Source: Undaria pinnatifida (taxonomy: Eukaryota; Sar; Phaeophyceae; Laminariales; Alariaceae). From it: a DNA stretch of 64,000 bases. Positions 21,490-32,929 of the stretch are shown here, one piece after another. Under the pieces are notes generated by a model. The model made no database searches and was not told where the DNA came from. It saw only the letters and a list, made by a program, of their open reading frames with translations. The position numbers and the translations under genes are program-made. Every line of letters begins with the position of its first letter. Positions within the stretch are counted from its first letter, which is position 1. The stretch spans positions 16,763,629 through 16,827,628 of the forward strand of contig JABAKD010000002.1 of NCBI GenBank assembly GCA_012845835.1, in the 5' to 3' direction.

Positions 21490-24400
21490 ATGAAGAACTC
21501 GTCAGCGATGCATCTTCTCGGGCTTCTCCTCGCCTCCGCTGCCACCGCCTCCATGGCGGGGAAACCCCTCATGCATTTCGACGAGGAAGAGCCCGGCCGC
21601 CCTGCGGGAATTCACGGAGGGCGTAACGCCCCGGGGGCCCCCGACCACCACTTCCACCACTCCCACGCGATGCTGGAGAGGCATGTTGTGGGGGGGGGTG
21701 CAGGTCGGCCTGCCGAGGCGAGGGGTTTCGAGCGCCAGGAGGCGGAGGTGGAGCTGCTGCACCCCCTGCCCCACTACCTGCCGGGGTTCTTCAAATGGAC
21801 CTATGAGTTTGGGGTGGGGCTGACGGGTTGGTCTAGCATGGAGGATGGGCTTCACGCGCTCAAGGTTAGGGGAGGGAGGGATGGGGGGTTTAGACGGGGG
21901 GTCGGGGGTTAAGGGAGGGGGGAGCGGTGCGGGTCTGTTTGTCTCGTTTTCCAACGATATGTTAGTTGTATGTTGTCGGGCCTGTCTGTTGGTGTTCGTC
22001 TGCATCATAGAGACGAGCAGGTGCGTACAGCAGACAGCTGCTTTTTTGTTTTCCCATACTTGCTGGTATCTGGTAGTATGTGCCACCAGTACGAGGTTAT
22101 AGAGTTTTGAGGTTGTACATTCATTCGTGGTGACGGTGTAGACATCAGCTGGTAAATATTCAAATATAGTTTTGTTTATTCGGCAATTGTAAGTCCAGTG
22201 GCCGAGGCCGCGGCCGGCCTGTTGCCGCGTAGCGTTGCTTTATTAATCGACGAAAGTTTGCACGAGCGCAGTCTCGACCGTCTTTAGGAGTTAGGGTTAC
22301 GGCGTAAGCCATTTGCAGCAGGAGTGCTTGGTGTCAGTGTAGGTCCGCCATTGAATGTTCGCATGGTACCGTACATGGTATATATGTATCGTATGTTCCT
22401 GTCACCTGTCACCCGTTGCGCAGAAGCGCCACGTGTCGCCCATTATGTAATTGTTTTTTTTCGTCCGATTTCACGTTTGAACCTCACCCCAACAGTAAAT
22501 ACTCTCGGATTGAGAATACGTATCTGATATGTACCACGTGACCTTGAAGTTGTATGTAATGCCGCCGTACTATCTAGAGGAAGGGGGGCTTGATATCCAC
22601 CTCTGGTAGTAATGTATGCCAGGTACATCTATTCACATGCGCCAGTTGTGAGTCCGACCGATTTGGTGGTTGATACTCATATTTTCAAGCTGCGTGATGC
22701 TTCTGCCACGCGTTTTTACATATGTATTGCTCTTTAACCCCTTTACCACTGGAAACCCATTTTTGGGGACAAAATTACTCGGACTTAGTATATGGAGGGG
22801 TTCGGGGGCTCTAAAGGGGTTAAGGATATACTTGTGGTACTCCCCTGGATGCTGCCAGGATCAACATAACAGCACTGCAGAAGTACAGTTCATGTCTCGT
22901 TCATTTTGGCGCCTCCCACGAATTCACTTTGTCGTTACCTTTGCCTTCGCGTATGACTCGGTACTTCACGCTGAACACGTGCGCTTAGCGACCCGCGGAT
23001 CTCTCACCCCGCTCGGTGCCCTCTTCGTTTTGTTTTGTCGACGCAGAACTATGCGATGGCCGATGACAAGATCGCTCTTCACGACGCCGAGAAGGCGGGC
23101 TACACCATCGCCCACAACTCCTACTCGCACATGTGAGAACGAAGAACGTGATCTGTCAGCTATAGGATCTGCTTAAGATTATCTAGATCGTGATCTGTCA
23201 GCTGTTGGCTCTGCTGTAGATGATGTAGATCGTTATCTATCCGGTGTGTGGGTTGTTGCACTGGTCTTGTTGTAGATGATCTACTGCTGTAGATCGTGAT
23301 CTGTTCGTTGTTTGGGTTGTTGTTCTGGTCTAGATCGTGATCTGTCTCGTGTGTGAATTGTTGTATTGTTGTGCTGCTGCGCGCTCTTCCTCTTCCTGGT
23401 TGCCTGATGAGATCGCACTGGCTTCTCAATTTTCTGGTCGATGCGAGTGGGCCCTAAAAACTTTCGTACATATCATACCGGGTCTCATAGTACGAAAATA
23501 TTTGGTGCGGAGTGCGTTCGCGATGTTTCTTCGTCCTGTTTTTTGTCGGCTCGGCTTTGTGTTTTGCGGTATGCGTGCTGTTGTTGTTGTCTCACATAAA
23601 CTCTCGTGAAAATCTGGAGTCCATGGTCGCACGAAGGTGCTGAGGCACTAGGAAGGCCGTAAAAACCAAATGAAAACCAATTTCGGCCGGGAAATGCTAC
23701 CTACTGCTACGCTTTCCCACCTAAAACACACGAGACGAAGACGGTGCACAAATGAAATTATTTAATGTGCAAACTGAGTAAACATGGCCGCGGATATCCA
23801 CTCGATCAACTACTGTACAGCATAAGAGTCCCCCCGTTCGCACAACTGACCAACTCGCGGCTACTGACTACAGCGGTTGTTGTCTGGAGTGCTGCCTGCC
23901 ATAACCTCTTAATTTTCTGCATCTACGAATGTAGAAACTACTTGACCAGTCTGGGTTTTAATTATCCGCCGCTTTTCCTATCTAGCGAATGTACGCGTGG
24001 CTTATATTTCGACCCAGATTGAATCTGCTGTGGGGTAGTTTTTGCCGTACTACTGCTGTGGTACCATCTTTGATGCTGAGCTTGTTTGTATTATTTATTT
24101 ATTTTTGCAGGTCTTGGCAGGAGTTCCGCAGCCACTTCCACATCGGCCAGGATATGGTGGTGCCCATGGAGAAGGTTATCATGAGGCCAAGAGGGGAAAG
24201 GGTGTCCTCGCCTTTGCTAAGGGGAGAGGCTCTCCCTGCCGAGGTGGGTCTGCGTGCCTGCCTGCTGTGGTAGTGCGTGCTTGCTGGTGTTGTTTTGACG
24301 CATACACTTTCCATTCGGAGCATTCGGAGAGGTTTGTTTTTTTGCCTGGTATGCATGACGGGTATGTACGATGGGTCGCTATGGTGATGAGGCGGGGCGC

Positions 24401-27400
24401 GGTGCGGGACGGTGGGAAGGGGATTACAAAAGAAAGGTAATGTGTCCGTTAAAAAAGCATGGGCGAAGTTGTGTATATCTGCGGTCGTGTGGGCGTTTGT
24501 ATTGAGTTTTGCTTCGCCCGTGCCCCAGGGAGTTAGGCTTGATTTGCTGCGGTGAGCCATCTACCGACGGAATCGTGGGGAATGGAAGGCTAAAGCTAAA
24601 AATACTAGGACGAAAACGGAGACGACGAGCGCTGCCCTTCCGTGCCTTGCCTTGCATTCCTTCGATTTACCTAACCTTACGTTGGCATGGCCCCGATCTG
24701 GTGTGTTTGGATGACGTCATGGGCGCGATGATTGGTATCGTCTTCTTGGATGGGGCGAAAAGAGGAATTACTGCTGTGAGGATGTACCAGGTACACACCT
24801 ACGTACAAATACCTAAGGCAATGAGTTTTTATTTAATGCCTCTGCACTATTTTTTCTTAGAATCACTTGATTTAATATATGCCAGGCTATTATCGTAGGA
24901 CTGGGTATATTTATAACGATAAGAGTTTGTTCACCGTGCCTTCCCTCAATCTGGCGTGTTCGGTTGATGGTTTGGGTGCGTTGTGTGGACTTCGCCACAG
25001 GTCGACTGGACTTCGAAGGGCGCGGTCACGGAGGTCAAGAACCAGGGCGCGTGCGGCAGCTGCTGGTCCTTCTCCACCACGGGTGCCATGGAGGGGGCGC
25101 ACTTCATCAAGACCGGCAGCCTCGACCAGTTCAGCGAGCAGGTTTGTACTCCCCCATCACAACGTTCTTAAAATCAAATGCTTCAAAGACGTGAGCTGTG
25201 GGTTCGATCCATTCAACTGTCGATACTCATCGTGATACTACGGTCGCGCGTTTTTCTGCTAGGAGATATTTTGATAGTTTTTGCGTAGAGGGGTTTGTGC
25301 CTGTCTCGGCTTGCTTTTTGTGTGTTCAGGTGCAGGGGTTTGTGTCTATATCCATGCATCATAAAATAAGGTATAACATCTGACATCGACGCATTGTCAA
25401 CTGGCTCAGAGATCTTTTTCGGTCGGATCGCCCGTGTGATATGACGAAGTGTTTTGGGGTATTGCTTGCAGGGTTTTGTACCCATGACACGACGTATTTT
25501 GTTGTTTTTTTGCAGAGGTTTTGTACGCACAATCGCAACGTGTTTTTTTCTCGATTTTGCTTGTAGATAGTCGTGGAAGGCAATGATAACTAACGTACAG
25601 GGTTCCCCTCCTGGAAGTATAGCCGGGTATATTAGGTACTTTTTTGTGAGAGCTACTGGGCTGCGTACAAACCCTGCTGGGGGGGCGCAAGAACAAAATC
25701 CAAATATCCAACTCCTGACTGCCTGAGCAAATAACTAGTGTGTACTACGGTACCGATTTCGAGTGACGAAACAGTTACCTTTGTTTTTTGTTCTTTTGCT
25801 TGCAGAGGTTGTGTGCTTTTATCCCAACTTCTTTTTTGCGTTTTTGCTTTCGAATAATCGCGAAAGGTAACTTTAAATAGCGTACCTGGTATACTGTACC
25901 GATTTAATCTGTACGAGTGTCCAAACGGGCCGAGCCTCTTTTAGCTCATTTACGCTTCCTGTGCATGATACCAAGTGCGTAAAAATCTGAATCGTCCCGT
26001 TTGTGCTGTGCCCACCCACTGGCTTTTTGTTTTTTCGCGGTTGGCAGGAACTGGTGGACTGTGACTCGTACGACATGGGCTGCAACGGTGGTCTGATGGA
26101 CAACTCTTTCCACTGGATCCAGCAAAACCACGGCATATGCAGCGAGGAGGTGAGCCAGCCATAGCTGGAAGTATGTTGTTGGCTAGCCTGCAGTTGCCCT
26201 CATATCGCATTATACCATAGCTTGCTCGTGTAAGTTATGCCTGTGATATGTGTTGTGTCTACTCTCCTGTGTCCTGGCCATGTTTGTCTGCGGTCAAGCA
26301 CCTTGCAGTCGTTCAGTCGTGCTGCTGCTGACCGTAAGTATGCCTTGTAAGTATGACTTATGTACGATCGATGGAGTGAGCGATCCTTTGTGCTGCTGCT
26401 GACCGTGAGTATGCCTTGTAAGTATGACTTATGTACGATCGATGGCGTGAGCGATCCTTTGTGCTGCTGCTGACCGTGAGTATGCCTTGTAAGTATGACT
26501 TATGTACGATCGATGGAGTGAGCGATCCTGTTAGTTTTGTTGTGTATAATAGGGTCGTTGTCTTGTTGGATTATTGATAGTCGAGTCATCTTGACGGGCT
26601 GGTGATCAATCTAGTGATGTATATCGAGTGGTACTGCGTTTTGCGGGCTATCCGAAAATACAGCCTCAGTTACGTAATTGATGCGTCTGCGGCTGATGCA
26701 TATACTTTTTTCATTCATGGTGATATTTATGGCCTGTTGCTCATGGGATCGTCGTCTGAAAACGTATTTATGACCGAGTCGTTATATTGATGGCTGGTTG
26801 GTGACCAAGTGGTGATCTGCATCGAGTCATCTCGACGGCTTAGGGATAACCGAGTCATTATCTTGATGGGTCTTTGATAACCGAGTCGTGATATAGATGG
26901 CCTATTGACAATCGAGTGGGTGAGCTATATCGAGTCGTGTCTTTAGAATGGCTTGATATCATCGACTCGTCATCTTGACAGCTTATTGGTAGCCGAGTTG
27001 TCATCGTGATGGCGTAATGATAATCCGGGGGACATTCAAACATCTTGTTGACCTGGACCTCCGTGCCCTCGACCTCGCCGAACACGAACGCCTTCCATCA
27101 CTCAGGACTACCCTTACGCGGCCGAGAATAACCAGTGTGATAAGGACTCGTGCACGGTTGTCCCCGGCACTGACGTGGACAAGTGGATCGATGTGGACCA
27201 CGACTCCGAGGAGGTGACTTTTTGCTGACTTTTGTTTAGGTCGCCGACTATTTCTAGAGAAGTTATTAGTTGATTAGCTTAGACTATACTATACTACACT
27301 ATACGGTCATGTATTTCCTTGCTGAAAGTTAGGGATAGTGAGGTGACTCGAGTATACTAGTAGTGAGTGTACTAGTAATGTGTATACTAGTAATAAGTCG

Positions 27401-29216
27401 CAGACTATCTTGTGGCTGGGTGTCACACCGGGGCCAGAGTACTGTCGTGTCTTGAGTCATGTACAGTTAGTAGGTCCTGTATCTGCCGCTATGAAAGCAT
27501 GTCCTTGTTGTGCCCTCCCCGTGTTTCCCGTCGTTATCCTTTCCTTCAGCCTTGTCTGTCCTTGTCCTTCAGCCTACGAGCATGTAGCCTATCTTTGGCC
27601 TTTAGCCTGATATTTGACCTTATGTTATGGCATTAGCCTTATCCTTGTATTTTGAACTAATCCTTATCCACGTGTTTGGACTTGCGGTTTCTCGCTGACA
27701 TGCTGTGCAGGCGCTGATGGCCGCGGTCGCCCAGCAGCCCGTTTCTATCGCTATCGAGGCTGACGAGGTGAGGCGTTACAAGAAACTTGATTAAACGAAA
27801 TGGAGGGTGTTGATATGGCGTTGCTGTGTACTTTTTTTGTGTGCGTAGGGTATAACAGCCGCCGTTGAAGGGTTATGGTCGTTATAGTCTACCAATGGAC
27901 GTTGATAAAATCATGTAAATTTTGGTTTGTGTATTGGATGATGGACGTCACGTAACGTTCTTTTATCAATGAAGCTCTCATTGGCGACAGAACCGTACGA
28001 TAGAAAACTCTTGTACTGTAGGTATACTTCGAAGTATCTCGATTTTTCTTGTTTCTGACGCGCAATTTTCTCTCCTGTTGACAGGACACCCTTGATGTAC
28101 TTTTTTCATTAGCATCTAAATTACGTTTTTTCTTCCGCCGCATGATGTTATATTTTGTATCACGGTCAACCAGATGAGCTTCCAGCTGTACTCGGGAGGT
28201 GTGTTGACGGCCAACTGCGGGACCAGCCTCGACCACGGTGTCTTGCTGGTTGGATACGGCACTTCCGAGGACGGGATCAAGTACTGGAAGGTGCGTACTG
28301 CGGTTTGGAGTTTCGCTTTCCTGGAAGGGATTTATATGTGCATATAATAGACGTTATTGTTTTTCAAAGTCTCGATTTCAGTTTCGAGAAGTCGTGGTCA
28401 CAGGTGTTGCCCCTTCTTCCCCCCGGTACATTTTTATCGCGCAGAGGGTTCCCAACGCTCGTCGATTTTCAGCGAAGTTTGCTCACTCGCGCTTTCCGGG
28501 AGTGAATTTTTGCCCAAGAAAATAACCCTACGACTGCAAACGAGTACCGTATGCGCTCGGGGGGTACTCGAACCAGCGAAATCGACCTTACTTGTTACGA
28601 GGTTAACCCACTAGACCTTTGGGAACGCCGGCCGTGCGTCCTGTTTTGCTGTTTTGCTTTTTCTGCTATCGACGTTGTTAACCGTTTTGGGACTTGGTCG
28701 TCTGCACGAGGCATCATGGAGCCAGAGCTTCCCTCGGTTTCGTCATCGCACGGCTAAAACGTTTCGCATGATCGTGCCGTGCCGTGCCGAGCCCACCCCC
28801 CCCCCCGCCCATTTTTCTACTATCTGCGCTGCTTTTCTATTCACATCATTAGGTATTATACATCATCCGTCCTCTTCATCTAAATGGCCACGAAATGTGC
28901 TTGCGAACTCTGTTGTTAGCAAGGACTTGTCCGGTGTTTTTTTTTTGCACATATCCCGTTTTTGCAACGCCCCGTGTTCCCCCCCCACTTTGTCGGGACT
29001 GTTATCGGCAAGAGGATCACCGATGTGTTTATTTTACACGGTATTTACACGACCTCTCCCCCCCCCCCCTCGCCACTCGTTCCGCCTCCTCAGGTGAAGA
29101 ACTCTTGGGGACCAGACTGGGGAATGGACGGCTACATCCTCCTCAAGCGCGAAGCCGCCCAGGAGGGCGGAGAGTGCGGCATCCTCGAGCAGGCATCGTA
29201 CCCGGTTCTCGTCTAA
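21490..29216 (+). CDS. Papain-family (C1A, cathepsin L-like) cysteine protease, nine exons, complete
   Basis: Exons: 21490-21864, 23047-23132, 24111-24243, 25001-25141, 26048-26149, 27106-27213, 27711-27767, 28174-28290 and 29094-29216; all introns are GT-AG and all junctions keep frame, giving 413 residues. Residues 1-24 form a signal peptide. A His-rich spacer (DHHFHHSH) follows, then a reduced I29 inhibitor propeptide (about 100-180; [19 protein letters not shown]). The mature enzyme starts near VDWTSKGAV (199). The catalytic set is intact: Gln213 and Cys219 in [12 protein letters not shown], His355 in [11 protein letters not shown], Asn376 in KNSWG. ELVDCD...GCNGGLMD and a C-terminal [12 protein letters not shown] are also standard. 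It is expected to be secreted or lysosomal/vacuolar and made as a zymogen. The N-terminal ~75-residue spacer is longer than in typical cathepsin L. Stop TAA at 29214. No gene symbol is assigned. Confidence 0.95.
22734..22823. mobile_element. 90-bp mini-element with perfect 12-bp inverted ends (protease intron 1)
   Basis: TTAACCCCTTTA at 22734-22745 and TAAAGGGGTTAA at 22812-22823 are exact complements. The interior GGGGACAAAATTACTCGGA resembles GGGGCCAAACTACTCGGAAT at 20176 and ACTACTCGGATTCAGT near 14470, suggesting other decayed copies. Confidence 0.65.
23150..23350 (+). repeat. Degenerate repeat of TAGATCGTGATCTGTC units (protease intron 2)
   Basis: The motif or close variants occur about five times at 50-75 bp spacing just after the exon 2 donor. 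The same wording appears at 60930-60955 in an unrelated place. Confidence 0.6.
25138..25835 (+). repeat. Donor-site-like repeats in protease intron 4
   Basis: The exon 4 end and donor, AGCAGGTTTGTACTC..CACAACGT, is echoed at 25332 (GTGCAGGGGTTTGTGTC), 25468 (TTGCAGGGTTTTGTACCC..ACACGACGT), 25513 (TTGCAGAGGTTTTGTACGC..CGCAACGT) and 25802 (TTGCAGAGGTTGTGTGC). Copies are degenerate and unevenly spaced. Confidence 0.5.
26319..26531 (+). repeat. 71-bp tandem repeat, three copies (protease intron 5)
   Basis: GTGCTGCTGCTGACCGT starts at 26319, 26390 and 26461. Each unit carries CCGT(A/G)AGTATG and TTGTAAGTATG, both of which look like consensus 5' splice sites. Copies differ by one or two bases. Confidence 0.95.
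26570..27010 (+). repeat. Degenerate GAGTCGT..ATCTTGATGG repeat (protease intron 5)
   Basis: About ten imperfect units of roughly 40-45 bp, each containing (C/T)GAGT(C/A)(G/A)T and TTGA(T/C)GG, fill the rest of the intron up to the acceptor of exon 6 at 27105. Confidence 0.65.
28555..28640 (-). repeat. tRNA-derived SINE-like relic in protease intron 8
   Basis: On the minus strand GGTCTAGTGGGTTAACCTCG resembles a polymerase III A box and, 30 bases on, CTGGTTCGAGTACC resembles a B box. The T-arm stem does not pair and no cloverleaf closes, so this is not a working tRNA. Confidence 0.45.
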
Positions 29217-30770
29217 GCGTCAGGCAGAGCTCAAGTGGAGCTACGTACCGCAACATCCTACCAGTATAGGCCAACAAAAATGGAGGGGTGGGGGGAGCTG
29301 GCGTGTGTTTTACCCTTTTCACCATACACGGGAGAAAATCGCACCTTTTTTTTTGTGGGAGGGGGGTGCCATGTCTTAACCCTGTGAACGCTGCTATTTT
29401 TTTTCTACATTAATTTACAGTAGTTTTCTCGACAAAAACGTGGGTGCAATTATCAAGGAGTTAGACTTGAGGCGAGAGGCAGGCATCCTAAGCGCCGCTC
29501 TGAACGACCATGCTCGTGAGGGTCCCAAACTTTTTTCCGGGTGATATGTAGAGTATGGTACGTGCCGGTGCCTCTGGCTGGGCATGGGTTTTGCACCACT
29601 TCTTTTTCGGGGGGGGGGCGTTCTACTATGGAAATGGGGGGGGTTGCGTGCAAGAAGAGAAGGAGGGGGGGGGGCGAGGAGGGGAGGGGAAGGGAGGGAG
29701 GGGGGGGGCGAGGAGGGGAGGGGAAGGGAGGGACGTGAAACAGTGGATTTTGAGAAGGCGCTCATTTTTTCTGCCGTTCTTTCATGGCCGGCAAGCGTGC
29801 TGTCTGTAGTGGGACGTTCTTGTGAGGAGCCTGCCGTCTTTGATATTGGTATTGGTATTGATAGCGTATGGTTGGTTTTCATCGCTTTTCGTCTTACTTG
29901 GCCTCGGCGGAAGGCTAGAGGAGGAAACAGGACAGGGCGCGGCTTGGGTTCGGTGGGACATGGCGTATGCTCTCTGTACAAATTTTGGAGTGTGTAAATA
30001 TAAAAAACAAAACACAATTAAAAATGAAACACGACTGTCGTTGCAGAGGGAGAGAGGGAGGGAAACAGGGACAGGACTCGTCTGGAGGGAGGGAGGGGGC
30101 GGCTGGAGCATGTCTCTTTGCCGCGCCTCTTCGAGATTGGGGGGTCTTGGGCTGTCGTAGCATCGTGAACGATGCTCTGCAGCTCTCTGGCAGTACGGGG
30201 AGTTGGCCACCATCGTACCCGAGCAGTGCTCTACAGGATCTTGCGGTATCACAGAGAGATAATTAATTGTCTACACCGTAAAGTTACCGCACTGCTGTGA
30301 AACCCCCGGTTATTTATGCGGTGAGCTAAAATACGAGCGCACTTTTTCTGGTGTTGCGCGTTTCGTTATGTTGGTATGCTACCGTTGTTGCACAAGACAT
30401 GATGCGTTCCGCGATACTTTGTTGCTGCGGTGTTGCGCCGGCCAATCGCTGCCCGTGGTGCGCGGAAGGGGGCACTTCGACCGTTGACCGGTCATAATAG
30501 CCTACGGAGCTTCTTACGAATGAAACGTAACGACGGTTGTTTTTTGTCGTTTTTTCTCCGATGAACAATTCGGTTGATCTTTTACCTTCCATGACACAGG
30601 TCCAAGTAGTGAGAAAAGCACCCACGTCAGGGATTCTAGTCTAGCATACGCATGCAGAATGTCCCCACCCGAGCGTTGACGTATATATCCTCTCTTACAA
30701 GAGTGTTATTAATGTCCCCGACCTATGCTGCGGGAGAGGTTTGCCAGTTTTTCTTCTGGGACTCCTCCCT
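29217..30770. other. 3' flank of the protease gene; G-rich tract, no second gene supported
   Basis: A G-rich stretch at 29607-29740 (GGGAGGGG units) drives several overlapping frames. A 99-codon minus frame at 30625-30326 is open but has no recognised motif. Confidence 0.4.
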
Positions 30771-31019
30771 TGAGCTCTACCTGGTATGCCCCTCTCTCCG
30801 AAAACTGAATTGAGCAGAAACAAAAAGGGCTATATATGATATCATATAGACTAGACCGGATGCACAACCCCATGACCTATCTACAGAAAAGTAATTTAGT
30901 CTTATTTGAAACACGGAGATACGTCGATTTTGGGTTAAAAGAGCCCCGTCGTCCAACAAACGTTTCAGCCAAAAAGTGGTATACCTTAATAATAGCTCTT
31001 CTCGATCGTAGCATGCGTC
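30771..31019 (-). mobile_element. MITE family 1, copy (left end indistinct)
   Basis: Inverted relative to the 15090 copy: AACTGAATTGAGCAGAAACAA, CCGGATGCACAACCCCATG, TTTGGGTTAAAAGAGCCCCGTCGT and a right end CTCGATCGTAGCATGCGTC at 31001-31019. A TACCTGGTA motif lies at its left at 30778. A partial copy of the same family follows at about 31340-31450. Confidence 0.65.
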
Positions 31020-31902
31020 CCAAGGCGGTGTCTAGGCCCTTCAGCCGCTGCAAAAAAAAAAACCCGATTTGTAGAGCTGTGAGTCGGCAGGATTTTACAA
31101 CTAGTAATAGCTACCGGTAACCAGTAGTCTGTAGGTGACAAACTACTCTCTTTATCTAAGTCACGTTAGTCGGCAAGTCGGCCGGCGAAACCAGCTGATG
31201 GCCAGCCGACTTGCAGGCTTAAGTCAGGCGAGCGAAGCGAGCCAAATCACCCGCCCCCCCCACCCCGGCCGGGAGAAACACGCCGAAAATAAGGAACATG
31301 CATCCCGCATCTCATTGTTACTGTATCTAGAGGTCTGCGTTTTTCTTTGTGCTGAGGCCCCTTCCTCCCTTGAGCTCTCCACGCTTCTCCAAAAAACTGA
31401 TTTGAGCAGAAACAAAATTGCTGTTGTACCGGATGGATCCACAATCAATCCAATCAGCAATGAATGGCCTGGGTGTACAAGAAAGTTATAAAAACAAAAA
31501 AAAACACACACGCACGAAAATCCACCGTTCTTGCTCTGCGGGGCTATCTATCTCTCACAGCCCCCCCACCAATTACCCCGACTTACTTGTTGCGACCTGA
31601 TTCCCCCCGTCTTGAGCGGCAGCGCGGGCGGGTGGGAAAGTCGATAATTTTTAATGGGGACACTGCTTCACTTCCTTTCAATCCTACGGTGCTGCGCGCT
31701 CTCGCTCCCCTGTGCCCCAAGCGGCCTGTCTCTGGCAAGCGCGACCGCTCTTCTGTCGCTGCTATCTGGGCTATCCTGTTTTTTCGTATCGAGACGATCG
31801 ACAAAAATCGTCTGTTAAATCAGAATCCCTTCCACGCCTTCACAAACACCACTTACTTTTTTTTTACTTAATAAAGTTACATGTTTTGGTCAATCAAGGA
31901 GC

Positions 31903-32358
31903 TGTTAAGGTATTAGTGGGGTATTAGTCCGTTTGACCACTTGCAAAAGGTCAACCAATATCTTACCCAAACTAAGCCTTAAAACACTTTGGATCTCCCT
32001 TCCGGCCTGCCTGGTTCGGACGCTCGTCGGCGTGTGGCCATCGAGCGCTGCAAAGCCTGTGCCAACCCCCACGACAGCGGGGACATGCCCAATACCTACC
32101 TTCGGGGCTGACACAGTATGTGCTCAACAAAATTTCCAAGAAGTCCCCGCCGTACCACGTCACTCAAGACGACGTTTCGACTACCCTCCAACGGCTGGAG
32201 GTGGAGCAGATCACTGGTCATCAGTCGGTACAGACAGGGAGTTAATTTTTCTTTCTGCCCTGCCGACGACGCCATTTGTTAAGGTATTAGTGGGGTATTA
32301 GTCCGTTTGACCACTTGCAAAATGTTAACCAATAGCTTACCCAAACTAAGCCTTGTGC
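31903..32358 (+). mobile_element. Small LTR-type element or deleted retrotransposon
   Basis: An 82-bp direct repeat starting TGTTAAGGTATTAGTGGGG lies at 31903-31984 and 32277-32358, differing at four or so positions. The 292-bp interior has a frame with KISKKSPPYHVTQDDV and RLEVEQITGHQS, which looks like the region after the integrase core of an LTR-retrotransposon polyprotein (inference). CTGCCGACGACGCCA lies directly 5' of the right repeat, exactly as in the element at 57017. No clear target duplication was found and the repeats do not end in CA, so the boundaries are uncertain. The right repeat runs into a MITE family 1 fragment (GAGCCCCGTCGTTCA, to about 32460). Confidence 0.55.
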
Positions 32359-32650
32359 AACAGAGCCCCGTCGTTCACAATATACGTTTCAGCATTAAAA
32401 AATATGGCATACCTTGATGTGCCTCTCTCTGTCGAAGCAGGCGTCCCCCGGCGGTGCCTTTTTGCTCTCCAGCCGCCGCTGCTATTATCAATAAAAGAAA
32501 CTGCCCCGATTTGCCCCACACCAATTAGTTCCCAAGGTAGGACACGCTACACGGTGTAGAGGTGTATACCCTTTTTTTCTGAGATTCCTCGCTTGAAGAG
32601 GAGAGTCAAATATTTTACACTCCACATTATTGTATACTAGTAAGAAGTAT

Positions 32651-32747
32651 ATAGTACTTGTATATAATATCACGGTTTTCTCCACTAACAGCCCCGACTA
32701 TAGTACTTGTATATAATATCACGATTTTCTCCACTAACAGCCCCGAC
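32651..32747 (+). repeat. 49-bp tandem duplication
   Basis: ATAGTACTTGTATATAATAT begins at 32651 and 32700; each copy ends CCACTAACAGCCCCGACT. One base differs (CACGGTT/CACGATT). Confidence 0.9.
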
Positions 32748-32929
32748 TCCCCCCCCTACATCTTGCCTGGTATGTTTTACAAAACTATTCTAACGATGTC
32801 GTCAACTAATTGATTTCGACAAATTCAGGGCCGATACTCCTCTTTCTTTGCAACCTGCGTGTTACATCGGTCGTCCCCGTTTTTACCACGTTTTCATTCA
32901 TGATTCAAAACCTGATCAATAGTAAAGCC

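Noticed and set aside
21502-22086. 194-codon ORF antisense to the protease first exon
   Set aside because: A shadow of GC-rich coding sequence and adjoining intron; no motif, and the plus strand has clear protease exons.
26319-26531. CRISPR-like direct repeats
   Set aside because: The repeats are contiguous 71-bp units without unique spacers, inside a eukaryotic intron.
28555-28640. Functional tRNA in protease intron 8
   Set aside because: Boxes resemble A and B boxes but the T stem and acceptor stem do not pair.
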